From: Caulobacterales bacterium
GTDB lineage: Bacteria; Pseudomonadota; Alphaproteobacteria; Caulobacterales; Aquidulcibacteraceae
Direction of reading: 5' to 3'
Assembly (NCBI GenBank): GCA_017303355.1
Contig: JAFLCU010000002.1
Span: forward strand, 280,055 to 344,054
DNA: 64,000 nt
Below, one piece after another: positions 26,394-35,934 of the stretch. The position numbers and the translations under genes were made by a program. The notes beneath the pieces were generated by a model. The model was not told the origin of the DNA and did no database searches. It saw only the letters and a program-made list of their open reading frames with translations. Every line of letters starts with the position of its first letter. Positions within the stretch are counted from its first letter, which is position 1.

Positions 26394-27311
26394 ATGACCC
26401 AGGTTTTCGATCGCATCGCCATTATCGGCGTCGGCCTGATCGGCGCATCGATCGCGCGCGCGGCGCGTGAGTTCGCCGCCGCTGGCGCGGTGTCGCTCTA
26501 TGACGCCAGCGACGCCGCGCGGACGCGTTTACGCGAACTGGCGATCGGCGATGTGTTCGACGATCCGCAAGCCGCCGTGGCCGATGCTGATCTGGTCGTG
26601 CTCGCCGTGCCTGTTGGCGCAATGAACGGCGCGATCGCGGCGGTGGCGCCGGCGCTGAAACCCGGCGCCATCGTCACGGACGTCGGCTCGGTGAAGGCGG
26701 CCGTGATCGACGCGGTGCGTGCAAGCGTTCCGCCGCATGCGTTCTTCGTGCCGGGCCATCCGCTCGCGGGCACCGAGCATTCAGGCCCGGACGCGGGCTT
26801 CGCCACCTTGTTCAAGGGCCGCTGGCATGTGCTGACGCCGCTGGATGATCCGCGGCCAGACTATGCCGAGGCGGTCGCGAAAGTGGGCGCGTTCTGGCTG
26901 GAGATCGGCGCCAATGTCGAACAGATGGACGCGGCGCGGCACGACGTGGTGCTCGCCGTCGTCAGCCATCTGCCGCACTTGATCGCGTTCAACATCGTGG
27001 CGATGGCCGAGGATTTGGAGAGCGTCACCGAAAGCGAGGTGGTGAAATACTCGGCCTCCGGCTTCCGCGATTTCACCCGCATCGCCGCCTCCGATCCAAC
27101 CATGTGGCGCGACGTTTTCTTGAACAATCGCGAGGCCGTGCTTGAGGTGCTTGGCCGCTTCTCCGAGGATTTGGCGGCGTTGCAGCGCGCCATTCGCTGG
27201 GGCGAAGGCGACACGCTCTATGATCTGTTCGACCGCGCGCGCCGCATGCGCCGCGAGGTCATCGAGGCGGGGCAAGATACGGCCGCACCCAATTGGGGCC
27301 GCGAGAACTAA
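26394..27311 (+). CDS. tyrC: Prephenate/arogenate dehydrogenase
   Basis: 305 residues. IAIIGVGLIGASIARAA is the NAD(P) loop; VPGHPLAGTEHSGP and TDVGSVKAAV are characteristic of the TyrA/TyrC family; HDVVLAVVSHLPHLIAF is the dimer-helix segment. It oxidises prephenate (or arogenate) on the way to tyrosine. Its stop overlaps the stop of the convergent DUF2125 gene by four bases. Confidence 0.94.
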   Translation: MTQVFDRIAIIGVGLIGASIARAAREFAAAGAVSLYDASDAARTRLRELAIGDVFDDPQAAVADADLVVLAVPVGAMNGAIAAVAPALKPGAIVTDVGSVKAAVIDAVRASVPPHAFFVPGHPLAGTEHSGPDAGFATLFKGRWHVLTPLDDPRPDYAEAVAKVGAFWLEIGANVEQMDAARHDVVLAVVSHLPHLIAFNIVAMAEDLESVTESEVVKYSASGFRDFTRIAASDPTMWRDVFLNNREAVLEVLGRFSEDLAALQRAIRWGEGDTLYDLFDRARRMRREVIEAGQDTAAPNWGREN

Positions 27312-28312
27312 TAGACGGGCGGCAAGCGCCGGACGCTGACGCCTTCCAGCCGCAGCACGCCATTGGCGGCTTCAACATCAAGATCGATGTCGTCTCCGCT
27401 CAGCATGAAAGCGGTGGAGAGCAATTGCAGCGCGCGCCGCGCATCGCCATCGACGTCTGGCCCATCGGCCAAGGCCGCGAAGATCGGCGCCGGCGCGTCG
27501 ATCGGCAGTTCCAGGTCGCCGGTGAGACGACGCTCGGAATCAAGGCCGCCATGGCCCGTGCCGGTGGTCTGCAGCGGCCCCCAATTCAGCACCAGCGCAT
27601 CGAAGCGCAAGCGTCCGCCCGCCTCGCGCCACGGACCGGTAGGATCACCGGGCGCCGATTCAAGCAGCGTCGCGCCTTGCTCGATGACGATGGCCGCGCG
27701 CATCGCCGCGACCTCTTGGCCGAACGCTTCAAAGCTGCGTACCGGGCGCGGCAGGCCGAGTTCAAGCGCGTCAAACGCTAGCTGATACTCGCCCGCGACG
27801 CGCGGATCGGGGCGCAAGCTGATCACGATCTTGCGCGCGGTCAGCACGCCGTCTTCGGCTGGGTCGTCCAGCCGCAAATTATCGGCCTCGACGCCTGCTT
27901 GTGCGAGCGCACCGCCGCGCGTGCGCAGGCTGGCGATCAGCGTGTCCGCTTCCACGTTCGTGACGTCGCCATCGGCGCGCGAGATCGCGATGGGCGCCTT
28001 GGCTTCGAGCGTGACGTGTTCGGTGTTGAGCAAATTCAGATGCAGATCGACATGCGCGGTTTCCGCCCGCCAACCGCCGCGCGCCGGCGCGTAACCGATG
28101 TTCTGAAGCTCAAGACGCAGCATCGCAGGGAAGCCGTGGCGCACGATGCGGCCGACGCTGGCGCTCGCGCCTTGCGCTTGCTGTTCGGCGATGACGTTCC
28201 GTAGCCGCCGCTCGGCTTCGCCGGCGACCGTGTGCCAATAGATGACCCAGCCGGCCGCCAGTACGACGAAAATCGCCCACGGCCCGACAAGCCAAAACCA
28301 TTTGCGTTTCAT
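27308..28312 (-). CDS. DUF2125 family exported protein
   Basis: 334 residues. One N-terminal membrane segment (FWLVGPWAIFVVLAAGWVIYW) is followed by a beta-rich domain containing GRIVRHGFPAMLRLELQNIGY, the DUF2125 signature. Predicted periplasmic, anchored by the N-terminus. It is the last gene of an overlapped operon with ftsE, ftsX, ydcF-like and plsC, sharing 4 bp with plsC. Function unknown; envelope-related by association. Confidence 0.87.
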   Translation of the reverse strand: MKRKWFWLVGPWAIFVVLAAGWVIYWHTVAGEAERRLRNVIAEQQAQGASASVGRIVRHGFPAMLRLELQNIGYAPARGGWRAETAHVDLHLNLLNTEHVTLEAKAPIAISRADGDVTNVEADTLIASLRTRGGALAQAGVEADNLRLDDPAEDGVLTARKIVISLRPDPRVAGEYQLAFDALELGLPRPVRSFEAFGQEVAAMRAAIVIEQGATLLESAPGDPTGPWREAGGRLRFDALVLNWGPLQTTGTGHGGLDSERRLTGDLELPIDAPAPIFAALADGPDVDGDARRALQLLSTAFMLSGDDIDLDVEAANGVLRLEGVSVRRLPPVY

Positions 28313-29046
28313 GCCGCCGCCGTTTCGCTCTTGCGCCGCTTTTCCGGCGGCAACAATGCTTGACTCTCGCTTTCGATCCGCTCCTCAAGCAGGCGCATGA
28401 ATTCCTCGCGCGGCAGGCCTGGCGGGATAGGCGGAAGCACCTTGAACGTGACATGGCCGGGGCTGCGCATCAGGCCTTTGGGTTTCCAGATGAGGCCCGT
28501 ATTGCAGGCCACCGGCGTCACCGGAATGTTCAAGTCCTTGTACATCGCGGCGATGCCGGGCTTGTAGTCCGGCGGCGCATCGACGAGTTGGCGCGTGCCT
28601 TCCGGGAAAATCAAAACCTGTCCGCCCTTGGCGACAGCCGTGCGCGCGCCGCGCACGATGCTCTTCAACGCCTTCGCATAGCCGCCGCGATCCACCGCGA
28701 TCTGGTTCTTCTTCAAATACGCGCCCATCACCGGTGCATCGCCGAGTTCGGCTTTGTAAACATAGACCGGGCGCGGCAGGAACAGCGCCGGCGCCACCGT
28801 ATCCAGCATGGATTGGTGCTTCATCGCGATCAGCGCGCCGCCTTGGGGCACGTGCTCCAATCCTTCGAAGCTGACGCGCGCGCCGACGATCCAGCGCAGG
28901 CCCCAGATTGTCGCGCCGCCCCATGAGCGCAGAGCTGTCCAGACATGGCGTTCGTCAAACAATACGAACGGCCACAAGGTCAGGCCGATGACCGCCATCG
29001 ACAGGTAAAGCCAGATGACGAAGATGATTGAACGCAAGAGTCTCAT
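28309..29046 (-). CDS. plsC: 1-acyl-sn-glycerol-3-phosphate acyltransferase
   Basis: 245 residues with two N-terminal membrane segments. MKHQSMLDT gives the HX4D catalytic motif, and FPEGTRQLVDAPPDYKPG gives the substrate-binding motif. It acylates lysophosphatidate to phosphatidate in the inner membrane. It overlaps the YdcF-like and DUF2125 genes by ATGA at either end. Confidence 0.93.
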   Translation of the reverse strand: MRLLRSIIFVIWLYLSMAVIGLTLWPFVLFDERHVWTALRSWGGATIWGLRWIVGARVSFEGLEHVPQGGALIAMKHQSMLDTVAPALFLPRPVYVYKAELGDAPVMGAYLKKNQIAVDRGGYAKALKSIVRGARTAVAKGGQVLIFPEGTRQLVDAPPDYKPGIAAMYKDLNIPVTPVACNTGLIWKPKGLMRSPGHVTFKVLPPIPPGLPREEFMRLLEERIESESQALLPPEKRRKSETAAA

Positions 29047-29654
29047 GCGGGGCTCTCGGCCTCGGTGTCGTTGCTGCCGAGGCTGATCAACGCCTCACGG
29101 CCGCGAATGACAAGGTATTTCACGTATTCGCCGCCGAGCCGTGCGGCCACGCTGAGATCGCTGCGCCAGAGCGCGGGGTCGGTCCAGCGCGTGCGCACCG
29201 GGTAGGGATGGATCGTCGCTTCCGGCATCGCCAGCGACAATTCCGCGTGCGAGCGCGGCATGTGATAATCGTCGGTGACGAGAATGATGTCGGTGTAATT
29301 GTGCTCGCGCGCCCAAGCGGCTGTCTCGGAGGCGTTGCCCAGCGTGTCTTCCGCTGAGCGGCCAAGATCAATGCAGCATTCGCCCAGGCGCGCATCAACA
29401 TCGAGCACTTCGAACAATTCCGCGTCGGTGACGATGCGGTTGACGCCAGAGATCAGCAGCCGTTCGCCGCGATGATCTTCAAGCAAGCGCACGCCAGTGG
29501 AGAGCCGCTCCAGCGAGCCGCCCGTGAGCGCGACGATGGCTTGCGCTTGCGGCGGATACTCAGGCGTCTGCCGTACGCGCGTGGCGAAGCTCCAAAAATC
29601 CGCGACGAACGCCAACGCGCCGATAATCAACGCCCACAGCAGGATCGTGCGCAT
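29043..29654 (-). CDS. YdcF/DUF218 family membrane protein
   Basis: 203 residues. A single N-terminal membrane segment precedes a DUF218 domain: AIVALTGGSLERLSTG, then DTLGNASETAAWA and LVTDDYHMPRSHAE. Members such as SanA and ElyC act at the outer face of the membrane in envelope processes. The ATG overlaps the ftsX stop (TGATG). In this operon a cell-envelope role is likely but unproven. Confidence 0.88.
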   Translation of the reverse strand: MRTILLWALIIGALAFVADFWSFATRVRQTPEYPPQAQAIVALTGGSLERLSTGVRLLEDHRGERLLISGVNRIVTDAELFEVLDVDARLGECCIDLGRSAEDTLGNASETAAWAREHNYTDIILVTDDYHMPRSHAELSLAMPEATIHPYPVRTRWTDPALWRSDLSVAARLGGEYVKYLVIRGREALISLGSNDTEAESPA

Positions 29655-30514
29655 CAGCCCAGTCTCGCCGCCTGCGCATGAAAATAGCCGGCGGCGGCGC
29701 GTGCGCCCGCGCCGGCGGCAACGGCGGCCCCAACCGGCGCAAGCGCCACGGGAAGCATATCGATGGGCAGAATCATCTCCGGCAGAGCATCAAGCGTCGT
29801 GCCGGGAATGGCCAGCAGCAACACCACGATGCCGGCGAAAGCCGCGAGAATTCCCCCAACCAGGCCAGCGTAGAGACCAAGGATGGCGGCTTCGTCGGCG
29901 ACCCGGCCGGCGGCCTGACCGCGCGTGGCGCCCAGGTCGCACATAACCGTCACCATTTCGCGCCGCCGCGCCGCCAGCGTGCGCGCCGCCAGCGAGACGA
30001 GCAGCGCCATCACCAGCGCAAAGCCAATCGCGCCCCAGAGCGCGAATTGGCGGACTTGCGTGGCCAAGCCGCCGCCCGCCGCGCCCTCCGGCGCATGGAT
30101 AATTTCCGCTGTCACGCCGCCTTGCGCGAGCGCGGCGACGATGTCGCCCGAGACGTCCACCTGCGCTGGCGCGGGGCCAAGCTCCACCTCGATCAGGCGC
30201 AGGTCCGGCAAATCCTCGGCGGCCACCTCGCCGCCGCCCCATTGGCGCAGCAATTCGGCCGCGCGGCCCGCCGTCATGGGCGCGGCGCTGGTGACGAGCG
30301 GGGCGGCGCCCAGCGCTGTGGTTGCGGCGGCGATCGCCTCCGGCCCGTCCGGCGCGATCACACGGACAATGGCGTAATTGGTGCGCTGGTTCTCATACGC
30401 GACCGCCATCCGGTCGGCCGCGCGCGCGCCGAGCCCCACCGCCGCCGCCGCGAAAGCCGCCACCGCAAGCAGCCAGAAGAGCGCGTGCTCAACGCCCGAT
30501 AGCGCGTTCCTCAT
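29654..30514 (-). CDS. ftsX: FtsX-like cell division ABC permease
   Basis: 286 residues with four predicted membrane segments: one near the N-terminus (ALFWLLAVAAFAAAAVG), then a periplasmic loop of about 120 residues, and three near the C-terminus. Together with FtsE it couples the divisome to cell-wall hydrolases. ATG 30514 overlaps the ftsE stop (ATGA); the frame upstream of it lies within ftsE. The partner ATPase has unusual catalytic residues (see ftsE). Confidence 0.85.
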   Translation of the reverse strand: MRNALSGVEHALFWLLAVAAFAAAAVGLGARAADRMAVAYENQRTNYAIVRVIAPDGPEAIAAATTALGAAPLVTSAAPMTAGRAAELLRQWGGGEVAAEDLPDLRLIEVELGPAPAQVDVSGDIVAALAQGGVTAEIIHAPEGAAGGGLATQVRQFALWGAIGFALVMALLVSLAARTLAARRREMVTVMCDLGATRGQAAGRVADEAAILGLYAGLVGGILAAFAGIVVLLLAIPGTTLDALPEMILPIDMLPVALAPVGAAVAAGAGARAAAGYFHAQAARLG

Positions 30515-31248
30515 TCGTAGGCCTCGGCCTCTTCGGGGCGCGCAAAGCTGACGCGCGAGAGATGTCCACGGTCCATGCGCCAATGCGCGACCGACGAGAT
30601 ATCGGCCAAACTCTCGTCCTGGCTGGCGATTACGACGCCTGCGCCCACGCGGCGCATCTCCGACAATAAGCGCACGACGCGGCGGCCGTCCGCGGGCGAC
30701 ATGTTCGCGGTGGGATCGTCGGCGAGAATGAGTTGGGGTTTGGCGGCAAGTGCGCGGGCGATGGCCGTCCGGCGTCGTTCCGCGCCCGAAAGTTGTTCGA
30801 TTGGCAAATCGGCCGCGTCGCCCAGGCCGACGAAATCCACAAGTTCGCGCACGTCATCGACATAGTCGCGAGGTTTGCGGCCGGTCAGGCGCAGCGGCAT
30901 GGCGATGTTGTCGAACGCGCTCCATTGCTCAATGAACACTGGCGTTTCAGCAACATAGCCGATCCGCTTCTTCACGTTCGCGAGTGCGCGGGCGCCCGCG
31001 CGGGCGACGTCGACGCCCAGGATTACAGCTCGTCCAGAACGCGGCGGCAGCGCTAGGCGAAGGAGGTGGGTGAAGGTAGTCTTTCCGGCAGCGGCGGGGC
31101 CAGTCACGAGAGCGACTTCACCCGCGCGCGCCTCGAATTCGAGGCCGGCCAGAACGGTCGTTTCGCCATAGCCTGCATCGACGCCCGCCAAACGCACCAG
31201 GGCGCCGCGTTCGTACAGGTCTAAATCTACTGGGTTAGCTCGGGCCAT
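30511..31248 (-). CDS. ftsE: FtsE-like cell division ABC ATPase with altered catalytic residues
   Basis: 245 residues. Walker A is GPAAAGKTT (50-58), the signature is LSGAERRR (about 153-160), and Walker B is LILADDPTAN. The residue after the Walker B Asp, normally the catalytic Glu, is D178, and the switch histidine of the H-loop (usually THD) is Q210 in ASQDES. Nucleotide binding should survive, but hydrolysis may be slow or lost. It starts 68 bp from a divergent gene at 31317. Confidence 0.87.
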   Translation of the reverse strand: MARANPVDLDLYERGALVRLAGVDAGYGETTVLAGLEFEARAGEVALVTGPAAAGKTTFTHLLRLALPPRSGRAVILGVDVARAGARALANVKKRIGYVAETPVFIEQWSAFDNIAMPLRLTGRKPRDYVDDVRELVDFVGLGDAADLPIEQLSGAERRRTAIARALAAKPQLILADDPTANMSPADGRRVVRLLSEMRRVGAGVVIASQDESLADISSVAHWRMDRGHLSRVSFARPEEAEAYE

Positions 31249-31316
31249 GTGTGGACAAACTTAGTAGAATCAAAGCATCTGTAGTGGTCTCTGGGGCAGC
31301 TGAACGTATCGTTACC

Positions 31317-32210
31317 ATGATCCTAACCTGCACGTCTTGCTCGACGCGTTATTACGCAGACGACGCCGCCATCGGTCCGGCCGGTCGGACGGTGCGCTGC
31401 GCCGCGTGTGGTTTCTCCTGGTTCGCCGAGCCGCAGCTGGAGCTGCGCACCGCCGCCGAGCCGGCTGAAGCGACGCGGGCGGAGGCCCCAGCGGCGCAAG
31501 AACCTTTGACACGCGAACGTGTCGAAAGATTGCGCCGCGCCGCCGAAGCGCCTGGCCCGGCCCCGTCCGCCGCCGCGAAATTCCGCGCCCAGCAAGCCGA
31601 GCGCATGCGCCGTGAGCGCACCCGCGCCGCCGCCGTGGTATGGACCGCGACGGGCGCGGCGCTCGCCGCGTCCGCCACTGGCATGGTCGCGTTCCGCCAG
31701 GACGTCGCCGAGATCTGGCCGCGTTCGGCCAGCGCGTTCGCGGCGCTCGGGCTCGACGTGAACGTCTATGGCCTCGAATTCTACGACCTCGCCGTCGAGC
31801 GCGCGTTCGATGGGCCGACGCCGATCCTCCTGGTCTCGGGCGAAGTGCGCAACATCGGCCGCGACGACAAGCTCGTCCCGCCGGTACGCGTCTCGCTGCG
31901 CGACACGCACTCGCAGGAAATCTTCGAACTCGTGAACGCGATCAGCGATCAGCCGCTGGCCGCTGGCGAAGCGATCCCGTTCCAAATCCGCGTCGAGAAC
32001 CCGCCGGCCGACGCCGTCGATCTTGAAGCGACGTTTGGCAATTTCTCGGATTTGGCTTTGGCCGATAGCCCGGTGCGCGTGTCGCCCGCGACAGCGCCGG
32101 CTGAAAGCCACGAAGAGCTTCTGCTCGATCAGCCGGTCGACGGCCACACCGCGCCGGCGACGACGAGCGAACTCGGCCCGGTCGAAGGCTTGCGCTTCAC
32201 GAATGGCTGA
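31317..32210 (+). CDS. MJ0042-type zinc-ribbon membrane protein (DUF3426-like)
   Basis: 297 residues. The N-terminus has a zinc ribbon with CTSC and CAAC pairs (ILTCTSCSTRYYADD ... VRCAACGFSWF), then a charged linker, one membrane segment near residue 110 (WTATGAALAASATGMVAF), and a beta-rich C-terminal domain (ILLVSGEVRNIGRDD) like DUF3426. ATG 31317 is chosen because it starts the ribbon; a longer frame from 31251 is unsupported. It is typically divergent from ftsE in alphaproteobacteria. Function unknown. Confidence 0.86.
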   Translation: MILTCTSCSTRYYADDAAIGPAGRTVRCAACGFSWFAEPQLELRTAAEPAEATRAEAPAAQEPLTRERVERLRRAAEAPGPAPSAAAKFRAQQAERMRRERTRAAAVVWTATGAALAASATGMVAFRQDVAEIWPRSASAFAALGLDVNVYGLEFYDLAVERAFDGPTPILLVSGEVRNIGRDDKLVPPVRVSLRDTHSQEIFELVNAISDQPLAAGEAIPFQIRVENPPADAVDLEATFGNFSDLALADSPVRVSPATAPAESHEELLLDQPVDGHTAPATTSELGPVEGLRFTNG

Positions 32211-32721
32211 CGCGCGCTTGCGCGTCCTGCTCGATGAAGCGGGCATCGCGGCGCGCATCGAACAGCTTGCCGATAAACTCAGCGAAGTGGGCGACGACTG
32301 GACGGTCGTCGCCCTCTTGCAAGGCGCCATCCCGTTCGCGGCGGATTTGATGCGCGCTATCGAGCGGCGCGGACGCCACCCGATCTATGATTCGCTTTGG
32401 CTTGAGAGCTATCGCGATGCGCGCGAAAGCTCGGGCAAGGTCGTGGTGCGCGCTGATATTTCGCGGCCCATTGAGGGCCGCCCAGCGCTGATCGTCGATG
32501 ACGTGTTCGATAGCGGCCGCACCATTGCTTACGCGCGCGCGCATCTGATGGCCAAGGGCGCGACCCGCACTCTGGCGTGCGCGTTCGTGCGCAAGCCGCT
32601 CGCCATGGGTGAACCGATCGATGCGATCGGCTGGGACGCGCCGGGTGATTATCTTGTCGGCTATGGCATGGACGACGCCGGCCGCTATCGCGGCCTGCCG
32701 TACATCGCCGCGATCGAGTAG
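32203..32721 (+). CDS. hpt: Hypoxanthine phosphoribosyltransferase
   Basis: 172 residues. It salvages hypoxanthine or guanine with PRPP. The PRPP loop is ALIVDDVFDSGRT, and VALLQGAIPFAADLMRAI and GYGMDDAGRYRGLPYI are typical. ATG 32203 overlaps the end of the preceding gene by 8 bp. The longer frame begins inside that gene. Confidence 0.92.
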   Translation: MADARLRVLLDEAGIAARIEQLADKLSEVGDDWTVVALLQGAIPFAADLMRAIERRGRHPIYDSLWLESYRDARESSGKVVVRADISRPIEGRPALIVDDVFDSGRTIAYARAHLMAKGATRTLACAFVRKPLAMGEPIDAIGWDAPGDYLVGYGMDDAGRYRGLPYIAAIE

Positions 32722-32724
32722 CGC

Positions 32725-34650
32725 TTACGCGTCTAGCGTAAGCAAAACGCGCGAACCTTGCGCGCTTGCTTGCACCTCAAACGCCGCGCCAATGCGATTG
32801 GCCCGCGTGCGCATGTTCGCCAACCCACGCCCATTCGTGCGCGCCTGCGCGTCGAAGCCCTGGCCATCGTCGCTCAGGGCGATTTCAATCCGCGTCTCGC
32901 CCACGCGCCGTAGCGAAACACTGATGCGCTTGGCGCTGCTGTGCTTGAGTGCATTGGTGCAGGCTTCGAGCAGGATGCGGTAGATTTGCAGCGTCTTATC
33001 CGGGCCGATGTGGGGCGTGTCGCCGACATCCTCGATCGCCCATTCAAGCTCGACGTGCGCCGCCTCGCAGCGCGGCTCGATGCGCGCGCGGAAGGCGCCT
33101 AGCGCGCCAGTCAGCGAGCCTTCGCCTTGCTCCAGTGAATCCACCATGAGGCGGAGATCATCGAGGCTTTGCTCCAGGCCGCCGACGAGGGCGTCGTCCG
33201 AGAGCTTGCGCGATCGCGCTTGCAGGATGAGGCCCAGCAATTGCCCGCCGATGCCATCGTGCATGTCGCGCATGATGCGGCCGCGCTCTTCCAGCAACAT
33301 GGCCGCGCGTTCGTGCCGGCGCGCATCCTCGATATTGTCGAGGATTTCGCGTTCGCGCTCGGCGACAAGAAGATTGAGTTTCTCCGCCGTCGTTGTCGCC
33401 GCCTCGAACACGCCGCGCGCGCGAACGGCGAGCGAAAGCAGCAGCGCCAGTGGAAAGAACGTGACCGCCGCGCCGAGGAACACGCCATACGTGCCGAGGA
33501 ATTGCACCATGGCGATGTCGGCGATTGCGGCCAGGATCACGAATGTGAAGGCGGAAGCTTCGATCGGCTCGCGAAATCCGGTGCGCATGTAAAAGGCGAT
33601 GATGCGCACGAGGCAAAACGTCATCACCAGCAAGCCGAAGCGGCCGACGATGCGGTTGACGTCCTGTGCGCCGATCATGGGGTCAAATGACAAGCGCCAG
33701 GCAATGAGTGCGGCGCCCACGATCATGACCGCGGCCGAAGCGAGCGCCAGCCATCGGCGCTCACGCCAGTCCCATGGGTCAAGCGCGAAAGCGAGCAGCG
33801 GATGGCGCTTCGGTCGCGCGCGGCCGAATACGGATGTCCATTCGACGAAGAACCACGCCGTGCACACGAGCGTGGCGAGAAATGAGACGAGATAGACGCC
33901 GTTATTGGCGTTCGCGCCCCAGGGCGGTTCCGTCAGCATCAAGCCGACATGCTGTCCCGCCCATGCCGCCGCCAAGCCGCCAAGCGAGAACAGCAACGCG
34001 CGGGCGCCAAACAAAGGCGCCGCGCAAAAGCAGAACGCCGCGACAAACGCGCCGATCACCGCGTTCACGAACGGCAAATCCGCGCGCAGCAGCCGCAGCA
34101 TCAGATAGGATGGATAGAGCCGATCATAATCGCCGATATGAAACGGTCGCAAATGGCCGAAGCCGACGGCGCGTTGCACGACGATGTCGAGCGTTGCGTT
34201 ATCGTGCGCCAAGACCGAGGGAATGCGCACAAGCTGCGGGCGCCGGCTCATCACGGGCGCAGGCCCATTCGCGCGCCCGAGACCGCCGACGAGTTCGCCA
34301 TCCACGTAAATCAGCGCATTGTCGTGCGCTGAGACGATCAGAACCGCCGGGTAGCGCGTGCTCGCATCCGCCGCCGTCAGCCGCGTGCGATAGATGATGG
34401 CGTTGGTCGCACAGCATTCTTCGCGCGGTATAGCGGTCGGCGTGAACGCATCCGCTCGCAGCGCCGAATACCCGGGCGTGGGGCTTTCGGCGGCGAGCAC
34501 CTCCGCGACGCGCCGGCCCGGTATGTCTTCGGTGCGAAAATTGACCCAAAGGAGCCCGGCGCTAAACGCCAATTGCAGCGCCACGATAACCAGCGCCAAC
34601 GCCCAGGTGAGGCGCGAAGCGGGCGGCGGTGTGGCGCGGGTCAAAAGCAC
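32725..34650 (-). CDS. Membrane sensor histidine kinase, 7TM-type with HisKA_3 core
   Basis: 641 residues. Order: one membrane segment (about 18-38), a periplasmic sensor domain resembling 7TMR-DISM (IYVDGELVGGLGR), about seven membrane segments (190-400), a coiled linker, then a HisKA_3 dimerisation domain with H464 (MRDMHDGIGGQ) and an ATPase domain with N-box EACTNALKH (562-570) and G-box DDGQGF (594-599). This is the NarX/LiaS class. The start is GTG 34650 with a weak ribosome site. It follows the response regulator gene by 34 bp, so the two are one operon. Confidence 0.9.
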   Translation of the reverse strand: MLLTRATPPPASRLTWALALVIVALQLAFSAGLLWVNFRTEDIPGRRVAEVLAAESPTPGYSALRADAFTPTAIPREECCATNAIIYRTRLTAADASTRYPAVLIVSAHDNALIYVDGELVGGLGRANGPAPVMSRRPQLVRIPSVLAHDNATLDIVVQRAVGFGHLRPFHIGDYDRLYPSYLMLRLLRADLPFVNAVIGAFVAAFCFCAAPLFGARALLFSLGGLAAAWAGQHVGLMLTEPPWGANANNGVYLVSFLATLVCTAWFFVEWTSVFGRARPKRHPLLAFALDPWDWRERRWLALASAAVMIVGAALIAWRLSFDPMIGAQDVNRIVGRFGLLVMTFCLVRIIAFYMRTGFREPIEASAFTFVILAAIADIAMVQFLGTYGVFLGAAVTFFPLALLLSLAVRARGVFEAATTTAEKLNLLVAEREREILDNIEDARRHERAAMLLEERGRIMRDMHDGIGGQLLGLILQARSRKLSDDALVGGLEQSLDDLRLMVDSLEQGEGSLTGALGAFRARIEPRCEAAHVELEWAIEDVGDTPHIGPDKTLQIYRILLEACTNALKHSSAKRISVSLRRVGETRIEIALSDDGQGFDAQARTNGRGLANMRTRANRIGAAFEVQASAQGSRVLLTLDA

Positions 34651-34684
34651 GAGAGGGTCACTAGCCCGGCGCCGCGCAGGGCCG

Positions 34685-35350
34685 CTAGTCCTTTAGCCGA
34701 ATCAGGCCGGCCTGCACCGCTTCGAACACCGCCTCGCTCCGCGAATTCACGGCAAGCTTGCGATAGATCGATTTCACATGGTCGGCGACGGTATGGGGCG
34801 AGATGCCATGCAGGCGCGCGACCTCCTTGTAGCGAAAGCCCTTCGCGAGATCGCTCAGGATCGCGACTTCCTTTTCCGTCAACGGCGCATCCAGCTCGGT
34901 GCGTGCGCCAGCGCCGCGTTCGCGCATGCGCGCAAGGATGTGGCTCGCGACTGTTGGGCTGATTGGCGCGCCGCCATCCAGCACGCTACGGATCGCGGCC
35001 TCCGCTTCGCGCGGATCGGCGCCCTTCAGCAGATAGCCATCGGCGCCGGCTTCGATCGCGCGCACCACGCTGCGTCCATCGCCGAAAATGCTGACGACGA
35101 TGATCTTGATGCCCGCGTTTTCCGCGCGCGCCTGGCGGATCAGATCGACGCCATTGCCATCTGGCAGCGCCAGATCGATCAGCAGCACGTCCGGATCGCT
35201 CGCCAGCAACGCGCGGCCCGCGCCCAAGGTTTCGGCAAGGCCCGCGATTTCCAGTCCGTCCGCGCCGTCGACCACGCGCGCCAATTCCTCGCGCAGGATC
35301 GCATCGTCTTCGACGATGGCGACCCGTGCGCGAGGGTTTGCATGGCTCAA
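34685..35350 (-). CDS. NarL/LuxR-family response regulator
   Basis: 221 residues. Receiver domain with acidic pocket EDD and phosphoacceptor D59 (LLIDLALPDGNG), switch residues in IIVVSIFG, and a C-terminal LuxR helix-turn-helix (LTEKEVAILSDLAKG, then SPHTVADHVKSIYRKL). The start is TTG 35350; no ATG in frame precedes the receiver. It is the obvious partner of the histidine kinase downstream. Targets cannot be read from sequence. Confidence 0.92.
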   Translation of the reverse strand: MSHANPRARVAIVEDDAILREELARVVDGADGLEIAGLAETLGAGRALLASDPDVLLIDLALPDGNGVDLIRQARAENAGIKIIVVSIFGDGRSVVRAIEAGADGYLLKGADPREAEAAIRSVLDGGAPISPTVASHILARMRERGAGARTELDAPLTEKEVAILSDLAKGFRYKEVARLHGISPHTVADHVKSIYRKLAVNSRSEAVFEAVQAGLIRLKD

Positions 35351-35410
35351 GTTTGGGGGTCCTTTCGGGCGGATTCTACGCGAGCCGCCCGCGCCAGCAA
35401 GATTCGATAC

Positions 35411-35854
35411 TTAGTCAGGGATGAAGACCTCTTCGTCGTCGTCATCCTGGTTGTGATCGTAGATCGCCCAGGCGACGCCGAGTCCAACGCCAAGAAGAAG
35501 CAAATTGCGCGGCGATTGATACCACGCGCGGTCGCCATCGTCGGCGGCGCCGAGCGCCAGCGGCGTCTCCAGGCGGGGCGTTGGCCCGGCCAGCGAGAAC
35601 GAGAGTACGTCGAGTTCGGCGCGTTGGCCGTCATCCAGGGCGCGGCTGAAGCCGAAAGCCATGCGCGGCGCCTCGCGATTGGCTTCGCTTTGGCCGAACG
35701 GCAGGGTGAAGCGCACGCGCGCGGCGTTTTCATCGGCGGCGCGTGCGCCGCGTATTTCATCGAATGCGCGCATGTCCTGCGCGCCGGCGGCGCTTGCGAA
35801 TAGCCCCGCGCCTAAAGCTGTCGCCAAAGCCAGTGTTGTGCCCGGTCTCATCAT
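35411..35854 (-). CDS. Hypothetical exported protein
   Basis: 147 residues. Signal peptide ending AGAQD (about residue 26), a polar middle, a hydrophobic segment (NLLLLGVGLGVAWAIYD) and an acidic tail DDDDEEVFIPD. It may be periplasmic with a C-terminal membrane anchor. No family recognised. It lies just upstream of the two-component operon, on the same strand, 60 bp away. Confidence 0.75.
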   Translation of the reverse strand: MMRPGTTLALATALGAGLFASAAGAQDMRAFDEIRGARAADENAARVRFTLPFGQSEANREAPRMAFGFSRALDDGQRAELDVLSFSLAGPTPRLETPLALGAADDGDRAWYQSPRNLLLLGVGLGVAWAIYDHNQDDDDEEVFIPD

Positions 35855-35934
35855 GCCCTCCGCAAACGACGGCGTATCCGTCGCTCACGGGATGGGCCGC
35901 GCCGGGGCGTTCTCACAACCGCATGAATATGGGG

